Origin: Methylopumilus sp036745495
Lineage (GTDB): Bacteria; Pseudomonadota; Gammaproteobacteria; Burkholderiales; Methylophilaceae
Reading direction: 5' to 3'
Assembly: GCA_036745495.1 (NCBI GenBank)
Contig: DAIOGA010000001.1
Location: forward strand, 62,001-126,000
DNA: 64,000 bases
The notes below the pieces were generated by a model. It was not told where the DNA came from, did not search any database, and saw only the letters and a list, made by a program, of their open reading frames with translations. How positions within the stretch are numbered: position 1 is the stretch's first letter; each line of letters starts with the position of its first letter. Positions 51,554-60,822 of the stretch are shown here, piece by piece. The position numbers and the translations under genes are program-made.

Positions 51554-52963
51554 ATGCGTTCAAAAATCGAAAAATTTACCCTCATAGCCTGTGGCGCTAT
51601 TATCGGTGTTCTAATCAGTTTAAATTTACCTGTCTTTGCGGATAAGGCCGAAAAAAACAATCTTCCTATTGATGAGCTTAGAACTTTTGCTGAAGTTTTT
51701 GGCAAGATTAAATCTGATTACGTAGAGCCTGTAGAAGACAAGAAGCTTATTAATGAAGCACTCAATGGCATGCTGACCGGTCTTGATCCTCATTCTTCTT
51801 TTTTAAACGTCGAAGACTTTAAGGATTTAAATCAAGCAACCCAAGGTGAGTTTGGTGGTCTTGGTATTGAAGTTGGTATGGAGGATGGTTTTGTAAAAGT
51901 CATATCTCCTATTGAAGATAGTCCAGCTTATAAAGCTGGGTTAAAGAGTGGCGATCTTATTATGAAATTAGATGAAACTTCTACAAAAGGCTTAACACTT
52001 AATGATTCAGTTAAAAAAATGCGCGGCAAACCAGGAACTAGCATTCTGTTAACCGTATTAAGGAAAGGCGAAACAAAACCTTTAACTTTTAATTTAGTGC
52101 GTGCTGTTATCAAATCACAAAGCGTTAAAGGTAAACTAACTGAACCCAATTACGCTTATGTTCGTATTGCTCAATTCCAAGAACATACAGGTGAGGATTT
52201 AGCGAAGCTCCTAAAAAATCTTCGTCAGCAAAATAAAACCCCTCTCAAAGGCATATTGCTTGATCTTAGAAATAATCCGGGTGGCTTATTAAATGCTGCT
52301 GTCGGCGTATCTGCAGCATTCTTGCCGAAAGGTGATTTGGTTGTTTATACAGAAGGTCGTGCGCAAGATTCAAAAATGCACTTAACTGCTGTACCAGCAG
52401 ATTATCTAAAAGGTGGTGGCAAGGATGATTACCTCAAAGATCTTCCGGAAGATATCAGAACAACGCCTATGGCTGTTTTAGTAAATAATGGATCAGCATC
52501 TGCATCTGAAATTGTGGCGGGTGCGCTCCAAGATCATAAAAGAGCTTTAATTGTAGGTATGCAAAGCTTTGGTAAAGGGTCCGTTCAAAGCATTCTGCCT
52601 ATGAATAACGGTACAGCAATCAAGATGACGACAGCGAGATACTTTACCCCTAATGGAAGATCCATTCAGGCAAAAGGTATTGTGCCTGACATTATTGTTG
52701 ATGATGGAAGTGACCCTTCATTCATGACTAAAGAAGCAGATCTCACAAACCATCTTTCAAATCCAAAAGATGCTGATGCGAATGCTGCATCCAAAGATAA
52801 AGATAGTAAACCTGTGACGCCGCCAGTCAAAAAACCTGAAGAAGAGAAAAAGAAAGCTTCCGATACACCATCAGGTCCAATTGAGCCAGGTAGCAAAGCG
52901 GATAAGCAATTTCAAGAAGCAATGAATATCCTTAAAGGTCTTCAAATTATTCAAAACAAATGA
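51554..52963 (+). CDS. ctpA: Carboxyl-terminal processing peptidase (S41, CtpA-like)
   Basis: A periplasmic Ser/Lys protease. The product has an N-terminal signal anchor (FTLIACGAIIGVLISLNLPVF), a PDZ domain (about 85-170, GGLGIEVGMEDGFVKV), and the S41 core with the nucleophile in NNGSASASEIVAG near 315-327 and the Lys in GMQSFGKGSVQ. A Lys/Pro-rich tail follows. I prefer the ATG at 51554 because it starts the signal segment; the in-frame ATG at 51524 is also open. coq7 overlaps its end by 4 bases. Confidence 0.94.
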   Translation: MRSKIEKFTLIACGAIIGVLISLNLPVFADKAEKNNLPIDELRTFAEVFGKIKSDYVEPVEDKKLINEALNGMLTGLDPHSSFLNVEDFKDLNQATQGEFGGLGIEVGMEDGFVKVISPIEDSPAYKAGLKSGDLIMKLDETSTKGLTLNDSVKKMRGKPGTSILLTVLRKGETKPLTFNLVRAVIKSQSVKGKLTEPNYAYVRIAQFQEHTGEDLAKLLKNLRQQNKTPLKGILLDLRNNPGGLLNAAVGVSAAFLPKGDLVVYTEGRAQDSKMHLTAVPADYLKGGGKDDYLKDLPEDIRTTPMAVLVNNGSASASEIVAGALQDHKRALIVGMQSFGKGSVQSILPMNNGTAIKMTTARYFTPNGRSIQAKGIVPDIIVDDGSDPSFMTKEADLTNHLSNPKDADANAASKDKDSKPVTPPVKKPEEEKKKASDTPSGPIEPGSKADKQFQEAMNILKGLQIIQNK

Positions 52964-53580
52964 TTGATGATCTCATCATTGAATTTGATAAGGGCCTAAA
53001 GGTTTTATTTACCAAACCTAAAGGCTCGAGACCAAGACCCGATCTTCACATTGAAGACACCGAATTAACTCCGGAAGAAAAAAAACGCACAATCGAATTG
53101 ATGCGCGTTAATCACGCAGGTGAAGTTTGTGCTCAAGCTTTATATAGCGGACAACTTCTTTTTAATCCCTATGGTGAAGGGGCAGAATCTTTAAAAAAAG
53201 CTTCCAAAGAAGAAATCGATCACCTTGATTGGTGCAACTCTAGAATCCATGAATTAGGAGGCAAAACAAGCCTTCTCAATCCTATCTGGTATACGGGCTC
53301 TTTCTTAATGGGATCTTTTGCAAGCGCCTTAGGTGAAAAATATAACTTAGGTTTTTTAGCTGAAACGGAACGACAAGTAACACAACATTTAACAGGCCAC
53401 CTAAACAAAATTTCTAAAAAAGATCTTAAGACAAATAAAATATTAGAAGTAATGGCGGATGATGAAGAGCAACATGCAATCAAGGCAAAAAAACTCGGTG
53501 GTATTGAATTGCCTCATCAAGTCAAAAAAGCCATGTCATTAACATCAAAAGTGATGACAACACTTTCTGCAAAAATTTAA
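52960..53580 (+). CDS. coq7: Demethoxyubiquinone hydroxylase Coq7
   Basis: Coq7 is a di-iron monooxygenase adding a hydroxyl in ubiquinone synthesis. The 206 residues contain the carboxylate and His ligands in MRVNHAGEVCAQALY near 48-62, SKEEIDHLDWC near 82-92, and VMADDEEQHAIKA near 165-177. It starts inside the end of ctpA and is followed immediately by a DUF2322 gene. With ispB at 10883 it indicates ubiquinone-based respiration. Confidence 0.96.
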   Translation: MIDDLIIEFDKGLKVLFTKPKGSRPRPDLHIEDTELTPEEKKRTIELMRVNHAGEVCAQALYSGQLLFNPYGEGAESLKKASKEEIDHLDWCNSRIHELGGKTSLLNPIWYTGSFLMGSFASALGEKYNLGFLAETERQVTQHLTGHLNKISKKDLKTNKILEVMADDEEQHAIKAKKLGGIELPHQVKKAMSLTSKVMTTLSAKI

Positions 53581-53583
53581 TTG

Positions 53584-53898
53584 ATGCAAAAATTTAATGA
53601 CATTCTATTAACGCTCGACGATTCAGATCATATTGATCGTATCGAGATCTATAGAAATAATTCTTTGATAGGTACTATCGAAAATAAACCAGGAAGCCAA
53701 GGCTCCATAAAAGTCTATCAGCATCTCTGGAAACTCTTTGGTGCTATTACATTAGATGCTGCAATTGAAGGTCTTGATTTATATTCGGAACATACTGAAG
53801 ACGCACAAAAAAATCCTGGCAAGCATCCAAACATTGATCGCCTTCTTTCCGTGATGGAAAATGAAGAGTCTCTTGATTTAAAAATAATTAAAAATTAA
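53584..53898 (+). CDS. DUF2322 family protein
   Basis: About 104 residues starting at the ATG at 53584, three bases after the coq7 stop. Blocks such as IENKPGSQGSIKVYQHLWKL and GLDLYSEHTEDAQKNPGKHP match my memory of DUF2322 proteins, which sit near coq7 in betaproteobacteria. There is no membrane segment or signal. The function is unknown; the conserved position hints at a link to ubiquinone or its neighbourhood, which is only inference. Confidence 0.82.
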   Translation: MQKFNDILLTLDDSDHIDRIEIYRNNSLIGTIENKPGSQGSIKVYQHLWKLFGAITLDAAIEGLDLYSEHTEDAQKNPGKHPNIDRLLSVMENEESLDLKIIKN

Positions 53899-53906
53899 TT
53901 ATTTGG

Positions 53907-54326
53907 TTAAGCGTCTTCTTTAATTTCGAAATCGTGTGTAATTTCGACTGACTTAGATAGCATAATGGATGCCGAACAATATTTTTCAGCAGACAATTTA
54001 ATCGCACGCTCTATTTGATCTTTATCCAAGTCTTTCCCCTTCAACACAAAATGAATGTGGATCTTAGTGAAAACCTTAGGGATTGTTTCGGCCCTTTCAG
54101 CTTCAATTTCAGCATAACAATCACTAATAGCTTGTCTTGATTTCTTTAGGATCGTGACTACATCAAATGATGTACACCCACCCATGCCTATGAGCAGCAT
54201 CTCCATAGGCCGCATACCTAGTTTTCTGCCACCCAGCTCTTCAGGGCCATCAAGAATCACTGAATGGTTAGACTCGGATTCGCCTATGAAACATACATTT
54301 TCGATCCATTTGACTCGGGCTTTCAT
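53907..54326 (-). CDS. OsmC-family peroxiredoxin-like protein
   Basis: OsmC/Ohr proteins reduce organic peroxides with two cysteines. Here they lie in GMGGCTSFDVVTIL near 50 and EKYCSASIML near 115 of 139 residues. The RPMEMLLIGMGGC context matches the YhfA subgroup. It is convergent with the DUF2322 gene and its start touches the stop of the FKBP gene. Confidence 0.9.
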   Translation of the reverse strand: MKARVKWIENVCFIGESESNHSVILDGPEELGGRKLGMRPMEMLLIGMGGCTSFDVVTILKKSRQAISDCYAEIEAERAETIPKVFTKIHIHFVLKGKDLDKDQIERAIKLSAEKYCSASIMLSKSVEITHDFEIKEDA

Positions 54327-54790
54327 TATTTAACTCCGAGCAACTCAACATCAAAAATTAAAGTAGCATTCGGAGGAATTACACCGCCAGCGCCGCGAGA
54401 ACCATAACCCATGTCCGGAGGAATGATGAGCGTTCTTTTGCCATGAATTTTCATGCCATCCACCCCGTCATCCCAGCCTCGAATTACTTGACCACCCCCT
54501 AAATTAAATACAAAAGGATCATTACGATCTAGTGAGCTATCAAATTTTTTACCTTTGCCATCTTTTTGATTCGGATCATATAACCAACCTGTGTAATGAA
54601 CTGTCACAGCGAGGCCTTTTTCGGCTTGCCGCCCATTTCCTAGAACGGTATCTTTAATAATTAATGAAGTAATATTTTTTTCCAATTTTATTTCCTTTTG
54701 TGAGATTTGTAATTCAGCGGATGCCAAATTAACATTAAATAAAATGATGCTAAAAGCTAAGATAGATTTAATCACGTTCGCATATCGCAT
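54326..54790 (-). CDS. Exported FKBP-type peptidyl-prolyl isomerase
   Basis: The 154 residues have a signal peptide (SILAFSIILFNVNLASA) and one FKBP domain with VTVHYTGWLYDP, KFDSSLDRNDPFVFNLGGG, VIRGWDDGVDGM and IPPNATLIFDVELL, the last strand. The internal PNQKDGKGK insertion is typical of proteobacterial FKBPs. It catalyses proline isomerisation in periplasmic folding. It is the third isomerase gene in the window, with the two cyclophilins at 20279-21358. Confidence 0.93.
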   Translation of the reverse strand: MRYANVIKSILAFSIILFNVNLASAELQISQKEIKLEKNITSLIIKDTVLGNGRQAEKGLAVTVHYTGWLYDPNQKDGKGKKFDSSLDRNDPFVFNLGGGQVIRGWDDGVDGMKIHGKRTLIIPPDMGYGSRGAGGVIPPNATLIFDVELLGVK

Positions 54791-54808
54791 ATTAACACTC
54801 CGTCAAGT

Positions 54809-56206
54809 TCAATTAAGATAGGCCCAATCAATTAGATCATCTTGTATTTTAGATGATTCATTTGCCTTGGGGTCATTCGCCATAAATACAAAAACTTTTA
54901 TATCGTTATTTTTATCAAAAATATATCCGGCAATAGCACTAACATTTTTGATGCTGCCGGTTTTTAAATAAGCATGCTTAGAAACAGATAATTTTTTTCC
55001 TCTGTTTTTCAAAGTGCCATCAATACCCATATTTGGAAGCGATGCAATAAATTCAGGCATATAAAGACCGCTATATGCTTTTTCTAATAAGAAAGATAAA
55101 TCTTCTGCACTTATTTTCGCATTTCTTGAAAGTCCGGCACCATTATCCATCTCAAGAGAATTAAGCTTCAATTTTTGCTTTATCAAAAACTCTTTAGCAA
55201 ACCTTCCCGCTTCATTTTCAGCAATTGGAGAGCCACTATTTTCTGCGAGCATGGTGAGTAATAAATTCCTAGCAATTAGATTTTGGCTATATTTATTTAC
55301 ATCTCTCACGATAAGACTTAAAGGTCTTGATTGATGCTCATATAGCTTATGTGTATCAGTAACCTTTTGATATGTATTTTTAAAATTGCCCTCAATAATC
55401 CCCCCGTGCATTTTCCAAAGTTTTTCAAATAGCTCTTTAGATAAGCGATTGTGACTTAATATTGATAAATCGATATCTTTACTATCACATGCTTTATCAA
55501 AGGCACCATTAAATACAATCTCCGTTATATTAGATTTTGTTTCCACCTCGTAATCAAGGGCATCCTTCCATTCGTTGCAACCTTGGTCTGAAAGTTTTAA
55601 ATGATTAATGACTTTTAATGTTTGGATTTCAGGAAAAGTTTGTATATTAATTTTTTCATTTTTTATTGAAAAATTAAAATTGATAGTATTTTCATTCACA
55701 ACGAAAGATTTTGGATTCACGTTATAAGCACGATATTTTTTATCGTCAATAAGATCTTGATTTTGTAGTTCGCCAAAAAAACTTTCATCAATAATAATAT
55801 TGCCATGAATATATTGAATGTCCTGCTGTTGAACTCTTTCAATAATTTCTGAAAGATCTGCATAGGTGAGAGTGGGATCGCCATACCCTCTAATAATGAG
55901 GTCACCGTAAAGATGTTTATTTTTTATATTGCCCTTATAAAGCACTTCCGTCTTCCATTGATACTGCGGACCTAAGAGCTGGAGCCCAGCGTATGTCGTA
56001 ACTAATTTCATAACAGAAGCCGGATTGAAAGCTTTTTGTTCGTTATAACTAAAAACTTTAGCCCGTTTAGAAATATTTTTAATATAAAAAGAGTAATTAT
56101 CTTTTGAAAGTTCTGAGCGATTAAGTATCTTATTTATTGCATCAATATCCGAATCCGCAAATACGGCATCCAACCATAAGAAAGAGATAAGAAGCAGTAT
56201 TCGCAT
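54809..56206 (-). CDS. dacB: D-alanyl-D-alanine carboxypeptidase/endopeptidase (PBP4)
   Basis: PBP4 trims and cuts peptidoglycan cross-links in the periplasm. The 465 residues begin with a signal peptide (ILLLISFLWLDAVFA). The active-site Ser-Lys is in FNPASVMKLVT near 60-70, the SxN motif in KYSQNLIARNL near 308-318, and KTG in YLKTGSIKNVSA near 413-424. The large insertion domain (about 90-280) between the first two motifs is characteristic of class C enzymes. It lies 2 bases after bioA. Confidence 0.93.
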   Translation of the reverse strand: MRILLLISFLWLDAVFADSDIDAINKILNRSELSKDNYSFYIKNISKRAKVFSYNEQKAFNPASVMKLVTTYAGLQLLGPQYQWKTEVLYKGNIKNKHLYGDLIIRGYGDPTLTYADLSEIIERVQQQDIQYIHGNIIIDESFFGELQNQDLIDDKKYRAYNVNPKSFVVNENTINFNFSIKNEKINIQTFPEIQTLKVINHLKLSDQGCNEWKDALDYEVETKSNITEIVFNGAFDKACDSKDIDLSILSHNRLSKELFEKLWKMHGGIIEGNFKNTYQKVTDTHKLYEHQSRPLSLIVRDVNKYSQNLIARNLLLTMLAENSGSPIAENEAGRFAKEFLIKQKLKLNSLEMDNGAGLSRNAKISAEDLSFLLEKAYSGLYMPEFIASLPNMGIDGTLKNRGKKLSVSKHAYLKTGSIKNVSAIAGYIFDKNNDIKVFVFMANDPKANESSKIQDDLIDWAYLN

Positions 56207-56208
56207 AT

Positions 56209-57513
56209 TTATATGGATGACTGAATAACTTCAAAAGCGGTATCAATCATAAAATCTACTTCATCATGATTGATAATATAGGGCGGCATGAAATAAATGG
56301 TATGGCCTATCGGCCTTATTAAAAGTCCACGATCAATCGCTTTCGTACTTATTTTTTTAAGTGTCTTTTTTGTAACCCCCTCAAGGTCAAACGCCCATAT
56401 CATTCCTATATTTCTTAAATTAGAAATAGGTAATATTGAGAACGTCTTCATGCGCTCTGAAATATAAGCTGAGGTTTTATGGTTTTGATTAATCACATCA
56501 TGATTTTCAAAATAATTTAATGTGCCTAATGCAGCGCTACAAGCGAGTGGGTTTCCAGTATAACTATGTGAATGAAGAAAGCCTTTCTCTATCTTGTCTT
56601 CATAAAAGGCCATATAAACGTTATCTGTTGTTAACACAGCTGACAAGGGAAGATAGCCACCGGTTAATCCTTTTGAAAGGCAAATAAAATCAGGTTTTAT
56701 ATTTGCATGTTCAAATGCAAACATCTTTCCTGTTCTTCCGAAACCTACTGCAATCTCATCATCAATAAGATGAATATGATATTGGGTGCAAAGCTCTCTT
56801 GCTTTTGCTAAATAAATTGAGTGATACATTCCCATCCCGGTTGCACATTGCACAAGGGGCTCTAAAATAAAAGCGGCTATATATTGATGATGATCTTCAA
56901 GATATCTTTCTAAATCTTGAATACATCTTAATGCATAGGATTCTGCTGTTTCACCTTTATCTGCATATCGCCAATCGGGCGTTTTGATAGGATTATTTTT
57001 TTTTATTAATGAAGCATAATTTTTACGAAAGAGTTTAATGTCTGTCACAGATAAAGCGCCAAGCGTTTCACCATGGTAACTATTTTCCAAATAAATTATT
57101 TTATTTTTTTTGGGTTGGCCTTTATTCTTCCAATAATGCACGCTCATCTTAATAGCAATTTCAATCGCATTAGATCCATCGCTGCCATAGAAAGCGTGGC
57201 TTAGACTTGTGAGGTTACTTAATTTTTCAGAAAGCTGTATAGCTGGCTCATGTGTTAAACCTGCGAGCATGACATGCTCAACGAGATCAAGTTGATCTGT
57301 GATGTATTTTTTAATTTCGCTTTGATTGTGGCCGAATAAATTGACCCACCACGAACTAATTGCATCTAAATATTTTTTATCATCATAATCAAATAGCCAA
57401 ACACCATCGCCGCGCCTAATAGGAATGATAGATTGCGCCTGTTGAATTTTCATTTGCGTACATGGATTCCACAAACTTTTTAAGCTTCTATCGATGTAAT
57501 ACTGATTCTTCAT
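56209..57513 (-). CDS. bioA: Adenosylmethionine-8-amino-7-oxononanoate aminotransferase
   Basis: BioA uses SAM as amino donor to convert KAPA to DAPA in biotin synthesis. The 434 residues carry the class III aminotransferase signatures: SLWNPCTQMK near 13-22, YGSDGSNAIEIAIKM near 109-123, LIDDEIAVGFGRTG near 243-256, and the PLP lysine in CLSKGLTGGYLPLSAV near 276-291. No other bio gene is adjacent, so the pathway is split. It lies 3 bases after the aldo/keto reductase gene. Confidence 0.94.
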   Translation of the reverse strand: MKNQYYIDRSLKSLWNPCTQMKIQQAQSIIPIRRGDGVWLFDYDDKKYLDAISSWWVNLFGHNQSEIKKYITDQLDLVEHVMLAGLTHEPAIQLSEKLSNLTSLSHAFYGSDGSNAIEIAIKMSVHYWKNKGQPKKNKIIYLENSYHGETLGALSVTDIKLFRKNYASLIKKNNPIKTPDWRYADKGETAESYALRCIQDLERYLEDHHQYIAAFILEPLVQCATGMGMYHSIYLAKARELCTQYHIHLIDDEIAVGFGRTGKMFAFEHANIKPDFICLSKGLTGGYLPLSAVLTTDNVYMAFYEDKIEKGFLHSHSYTGNPLACSAALGTLNYFENHDVINQNHKTSAYISERMKTFSILPISNLRNIGMIWAFDLEGVTKKTLKKISTKAIDRGLLIRPIGHTIYFMPPYIINHDEVDFMIDTAFEVIQSSI

Positions 57514-57516
57514 ATA

Positions 57517-58593
57517 TTAGGGTGCTGGGTTCATATGCGTGAGATGAATGATTTCAATTTCATCTAACAACTCTTTAGAGAGAGTGATGTTGTAGGCCTC
57601 AATATTTTCTTTTAGCTGATCAAGCGATGTGGCTCCTATGATAGTTGATGTAACAAACCACTGGTGATAGGTAAATGCCAAAGCCATCTCCGTTAAAGTT
57701 ATGCCATATTTCGTTGCTAAGGTTTCGTATGCTTTTACAGCAGGAAAAACGTTAGGCTTATCATATCTTTGCGCAAAGCCTTTGAAGAGTGTCACACGTC
57801 CTTTTGCGTCGATATCTTTTAAATACTTTCCGGTAAGATGGCCAAAAGCCAATGGTGAGTATGCTAAGAATCCAATTTTTTCTCGGTATAAAATTTCCGT
57901 CATACCAAACTCCAATCCTCTATTGATGAGGTTATAACAATTTTGAATCGAAGCTATGAGAGGTAATTTTTTTTCTCTTGCAATGCGAATAAATTCCATC
58001 ACACCCCATGATTGTTCATTTGAGATACCGATATATTTAATCTTGCCTTCTTGCACAAGCTTGCTCAATGCTTCTAGCTGTTCATGAATTGATACCCACT
58101 CTTTTAATTTTGAGCCTTCCATTTCAGCATTAGGATCAAATTTATATTGGCCAAACATAGGTACATTTCTTTCGGGCCAATGGAGTTGATATAGGTCGAT
58201 ATAATCTGTTTGAAGTCTTTTTAAAGAACCTTCTACTGCCTCACGTAAATTTTTCTCATCGAAGGCTTTAGGGCCATTTCGAATCCAATTAAGCGCCCTT
58301 CGTGGCCCTGCAGCTTTAGTTGCCAAGACAACGTCTTCCCTTTTTTGTTTTTTTAACCAATGACCTACAATTGTTTCTGTTTTTGTAAAAGTATTTTCTT
58401 TGGGGGGAACAGGATACATTTCGGCCGTATCAATAAAATTAATGCCGCGTGATATAGCCCAATCAAGCTGTAAAAATGCATCGGATTCTGTATTTTGTTC
58501 ACCAAAGGTCATGGTGCCCATGGTAATGGGTGAAATAAGCAAATCCGACTGCCCTAGCCTTCGATAATCTTGCTTTTCTATGTAATAGCTCAT
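57517..58593 (-). CDS. NADP(H)-dependent aldo/keto reductase (Tas-like)
   Basis: The 358 residues form an aldo/keto reductase barrel. The catalytic tetrad is visible as Asp and Tyr in DTAEMYPVP near 55-63, Lys in VLATKAAGP near 93-101, and His in YQLHWPERN near 135-143. SILNCYNLINR-type (here SIQNCYNLINR) and AYSPLAFGHLTGKY support the Tas/YajO group. The substrate is unknown. It leads the aldo/keto reductase-bioA-dacB series and diverges from groS. Confidence 0.9.
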   Translation of the reverse strand: MSYYIEKQDYRRLGQSDLLISPITMGTMTFGEQNTESDAFLQLDWAISRGINFIDTAEMYPVPPKENTFTKTETIVGHWLKKQKREDVVLATKAAGPRRALNWIRNGPKAFDEKNLREAVEGSLKRLQTDYIDLYQLHWPERNVPMFGQYKFDPNAEMEGSKLKEWVSIHEQLEALSKLVQEGKIKYIGISNEQSWGVMEFIRIAREKKLPLIASIQNCYNLINRGLEFGMTEILYREKIGFLAYSPLAFGHLTGKYLKDIDAKGRVTLFKGFAQRYDKPNVFPAVKAYETLATKYGITLTEMALAFTYHQWFVTSTIIGATSLDQLKENIEAYNITLSKELLDEIEIIHLTHMNPAP

Positions 58594-58634
58594 ATAAAAA
58601 TAATGTTTAAATTCATGTATTTAATGAAATAACA

Positions 58635-58664
58635 CTTGAAATTTTAGGCTTTCGTCCCTATTAT
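58635..58664 (+). promoter_or_regulatory. groESL promoter: sigma-70 and sigma-32-like elements
   Basis: TTGAAA (58636-58641) and TATTAT (58659-58664) are 17 bases apart, a good sigma-70 match. The same region reads CTTGAAA-N14-CCCTATTA, close to the sigma-32 pattern CTTGAAA-N-CCCCATNT. The -10 abuts the CIRCE element. The 156-base spacer from the aldo/keto reductase gene holds nothing else. Confidence 0.7.
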
Positions 58665-58690
58665 TAGCACTCTATGACATTGAGTGCTAA
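58664..58690 (+). promoter_or_regulatory. CIRCE operator (HrcA site)
   Basis: TTAGCACTC, a 9-base spacer and GAGTGCTAA match the CIRCE consensus exactly. It lies 59 bases before groS and directly follows the -10 element, so HrcA bound here would block groESL transcription under normal temperature. hrcA itself is outside the window. Confidence 0.97.
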
Positions 58691-58749
58691 TCACTCATGT
58701 TTTCGATTTTGATTAATTTTCAAAGAATACACTATTAGGAGAATATGAA

Positions 58750-59037
58750 ATGAAAATTCGCCCTTTACATGACCGCGTAATTGTAAAGCGTCTTGAAGAA
58801 GAACGTACAACAGCATCAGGCATTGTTATACCTGACAGCGCAACAGAAAAACCAGACCAAGGCACAGTTCAAGCTGTAGGTAATGGAAAAATTCTCGAAG
58901 ATGGCAGTGTTAAAAAACTAGACGTCAAAGTAGGCGACAAAGTTTTATTTGGAAAGTACGCTGGCCAAGCCGTTAAGGTTGATGGCGAAGAGTTACTTGT
59001 GATGCGTGAAGAAGACATCATGGGCATTGTTGAATAA
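58750..59037 (+). CDS. groS: Co-chaperonin GroES
   Basis: GroES caps the GroEL folding chamber. The 95 residues begin MKIRPLHDRVIVKRLEEE and carry the mobile loop (EERTTASGIVIPDSATEKP, about 17-35) and the end MREEDIMGIVE. The length is normal. An AGGAG site precedes the ATG. groL follows by 41 bases, and both are controlled by the CIRCE operator upstream. Confidence 0.98.
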   Translation: MKIRPLHDRVIVKRLEEERTTASGIVIPDSATEKPDQGTVQAVGNGKILEDGSVKKLDVKVGDKVLFGKYAGQAVKVDGEELLVMREEDIMGIVE

Positions 59038-59078
59038 AGTCTTAAACATTCATTCATAAATATTTTGGAGAAATAAAA

Positions 59079-60731
59079 ATGGCAGCAAAAGACGTAAGAT
59101 TTGGTGACGACGTTCGCCAAAAGATGATTACCGGTGTAAATATTTTAGCGAACGCAGTAAAAGTTACACTTGGTCCTAAGGGAAGAAATGTTGTTTTAGA
59201 GCGTTCATTCGGCGCACCTACTATCACTAAAGATGGTGTATCAGTTGCAAAAGAAATCGAACTTAAAGATAAGTTTGAAAATATGGGCGCACAAATGGTT
59301 AAAGAAGTTGCATCTAAAACATCTGATATTGCAGGTGACGGAACAACTACGGCAACTGTATTAGCACAAGCTATTATTCGCGAAGGCATGAAATCAGTCG
59401 CAGCGGGTATGAACCCTATGGATCTTAAAAGAGGTATCGACAAAGCTGTTGAAGGCGGAGTTGCTGAGCTTAAAAAATTAAGTAAGCCATGTACAACAAG
59501 CAAGGAAATTGCGCAAGTTGGCTCTATCTCTGCCAACTCTGATCACTCTATTGGACAAATCATTGCAGATGCAATGGATAAAGTAGGTAAAGAAGGTGTA
59601 ATCACAGTAGAAGATGGATCAGGCTTAACAAACGAGCTTGACGTTGTAGAAGGTATGCAATTCGATCGCGGATACCTTTCACCTTACTTTATTAATAATG
59701 CAGATCGTCAAATTGCATTATTAGAAAATCCATACGTTTTATTGCATGATAAAAAAATCTCTAACATCAGAGATCTACTTCCAGCACTTGAACAAGTTGC
59801 TAAATCAAGCCGCCCTCTCCTTATTATCGCTGAAGATATTGAAGGTGAAGCTCTTGCGACTTTAGTAGTCAATAACATTCGTGGCATCTTAAAAACTGTT
59901 GCAGTCAAAGCCCCTGGTTTTGGTGACAGAAGAAAAGCAATGCTTGAAGATATTGCAATTCTTACTGGTGGCACAGTAATTTCAGATGAAGTAGGTTTGA
60001 AATTAGAAACAATTAAAATTGAAGATTTAGGTCAAGCAAAAAGAATTGAAGTGGGTAAAGAAAATACCATCATCATCGATGGCACAGGTGACGAAAAAAA
60101 TATTAAGTCACGCATTGCTCAAATCAAAACACAAATCGAAGAAGCGACAAGCGACTACGATAAAGAAAAACTTCAAGAACGTGTTGCAAAACTCGCAGGT
60201 GGTGTTGCTGTGATTAAAGTAGGTGCAACGACTGAAATTGAAATGAAAGAAAAGAAAGCGCGTGTTGAAGATGCACTTCATGCAACAAGAGCTGCTGTTG
60301 AAGAAGGTATCGTAGCTGGTGGTGGCGTTGCTTTAATTAGAGCTCGTGATGCAATTGCTAAAGTTAAAGGTGAAAATGCAGACCAAGAAGCAGGTATTAG
60401 AATCGTACTTCGCGCTGTTGAAGAGCCTTTAAGACAAATCGTTGCAAATGCTGGTGTAGAACCATCAGTAGTAGTTAATAACGTAGTGGCTGGTAAAGGC
60501 AACTATGGCTTTAACGCTGCAAATGAAACTTATGGCGACATGGTTGAGATGGGTGTTTTAGATCCTACTAAAGTTACTCGTTCTGCATTACAACATGCAG
60601 CATCCATAGCCGGTCTCATGTTAACAACTGACTGTATGGTAGCTGAACTCCCTAAAGACGACGCTCCAGCAATGGGCGGAGGTGATATGGGTGGCATGGG
60701 CGGTATGGGTGGCATGGGCGGTATGATGTAA
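59079..60731 (+). CDS. groL: Chaperonin GroEL
   Basis: The 60-kDa chaperonin folds cytoplasmic proteins in an ATP-driven cage. The 550 residues contain the ATP-binding TLGPKGRNVVLERSFG near 29-44 and AGDGTTTATVLAQAI near 85-99, the AAVEEGIVAGGGVALIRA signature near 404-421, and a C-terminal GGM-repeat tail (GGMGGMGGMGGMM). It follows groS and ends in a strong terminator, so the operon is groS-groL only. Confidence 0.99.
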   Translation: MAAKDVRFGDDVRQKMITGVNILANAVKVTLGPKGRNVVLERSFGAPTITKDGVSVAKEIELKDKFENMGAQMVKEVASKTSDIAGDGTTTATVLAQAIIREGMKSVAAGMNPMDLKRGIDKAVEGGVAELKKLSKPCTTSKEIAQVGSISANSDHSIGQIIADAMDKVGKEGVITVEDGSGLTNELDVVEGMQFDRGYLSPYFINNADRQIALLENPYVLLHDKKISNIRDLLPALEQVAKSSRPLLIIAEDIEGEALATLVVNNIRGILKTVAVKAPGFGDRRKAMLEDIAILTGGTVISDEVGLKLETIKIEDLGQAKRIEVGKENTIIIDGTGDEKNIKSRIAQIKTQIEEATSDYDKEKLQERVAKLAGGVAVIKVGATTEIEMKEKKARVEDALHATRAAVEEGIVAGGGVALIRARDAIAKVKGENADQEAGIRIVLRAVEEPLRQIVANAGVEPSVVVNNVVAGKGNYGFNAANETYGDMVEMGVLDPTKVTRSALQHAASIAGLMLTTDCMVAELPKDDAPAMGGGDMGGMGGMGGMGGMM

Positions 60732-60747
60732 CTCAAAAGCAGCAATA

Positions 60748-60777
60748 AAAAAAGACCTCTTAAGAGGTCTTTTTTTT
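60748..60777 (+). terminator. Intrinsic terminator of groESL
   Basis: AAAGACCTC-TTAA-GAGGTCTTT forms a 9-bp stem with a 4-base loop, flanked by A and T runs, 17 bases after the groL stop. The tail TTTTTTT fits intrinsic termination. Confidence 0.92.
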
Positions 60778-60822
60778 AATCTTTTTTTTATCTTCCAATA
60801 ATTTAGGATAGCATTACACCTC

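Noticed and set aside
59054..59536. Open frame of 160 codons on the minus strand across the start of groL
   Set aside because: It lies antisense to a certain GroEL coding region and has no protein-like composition; it is a by-product of the codon use of groL.
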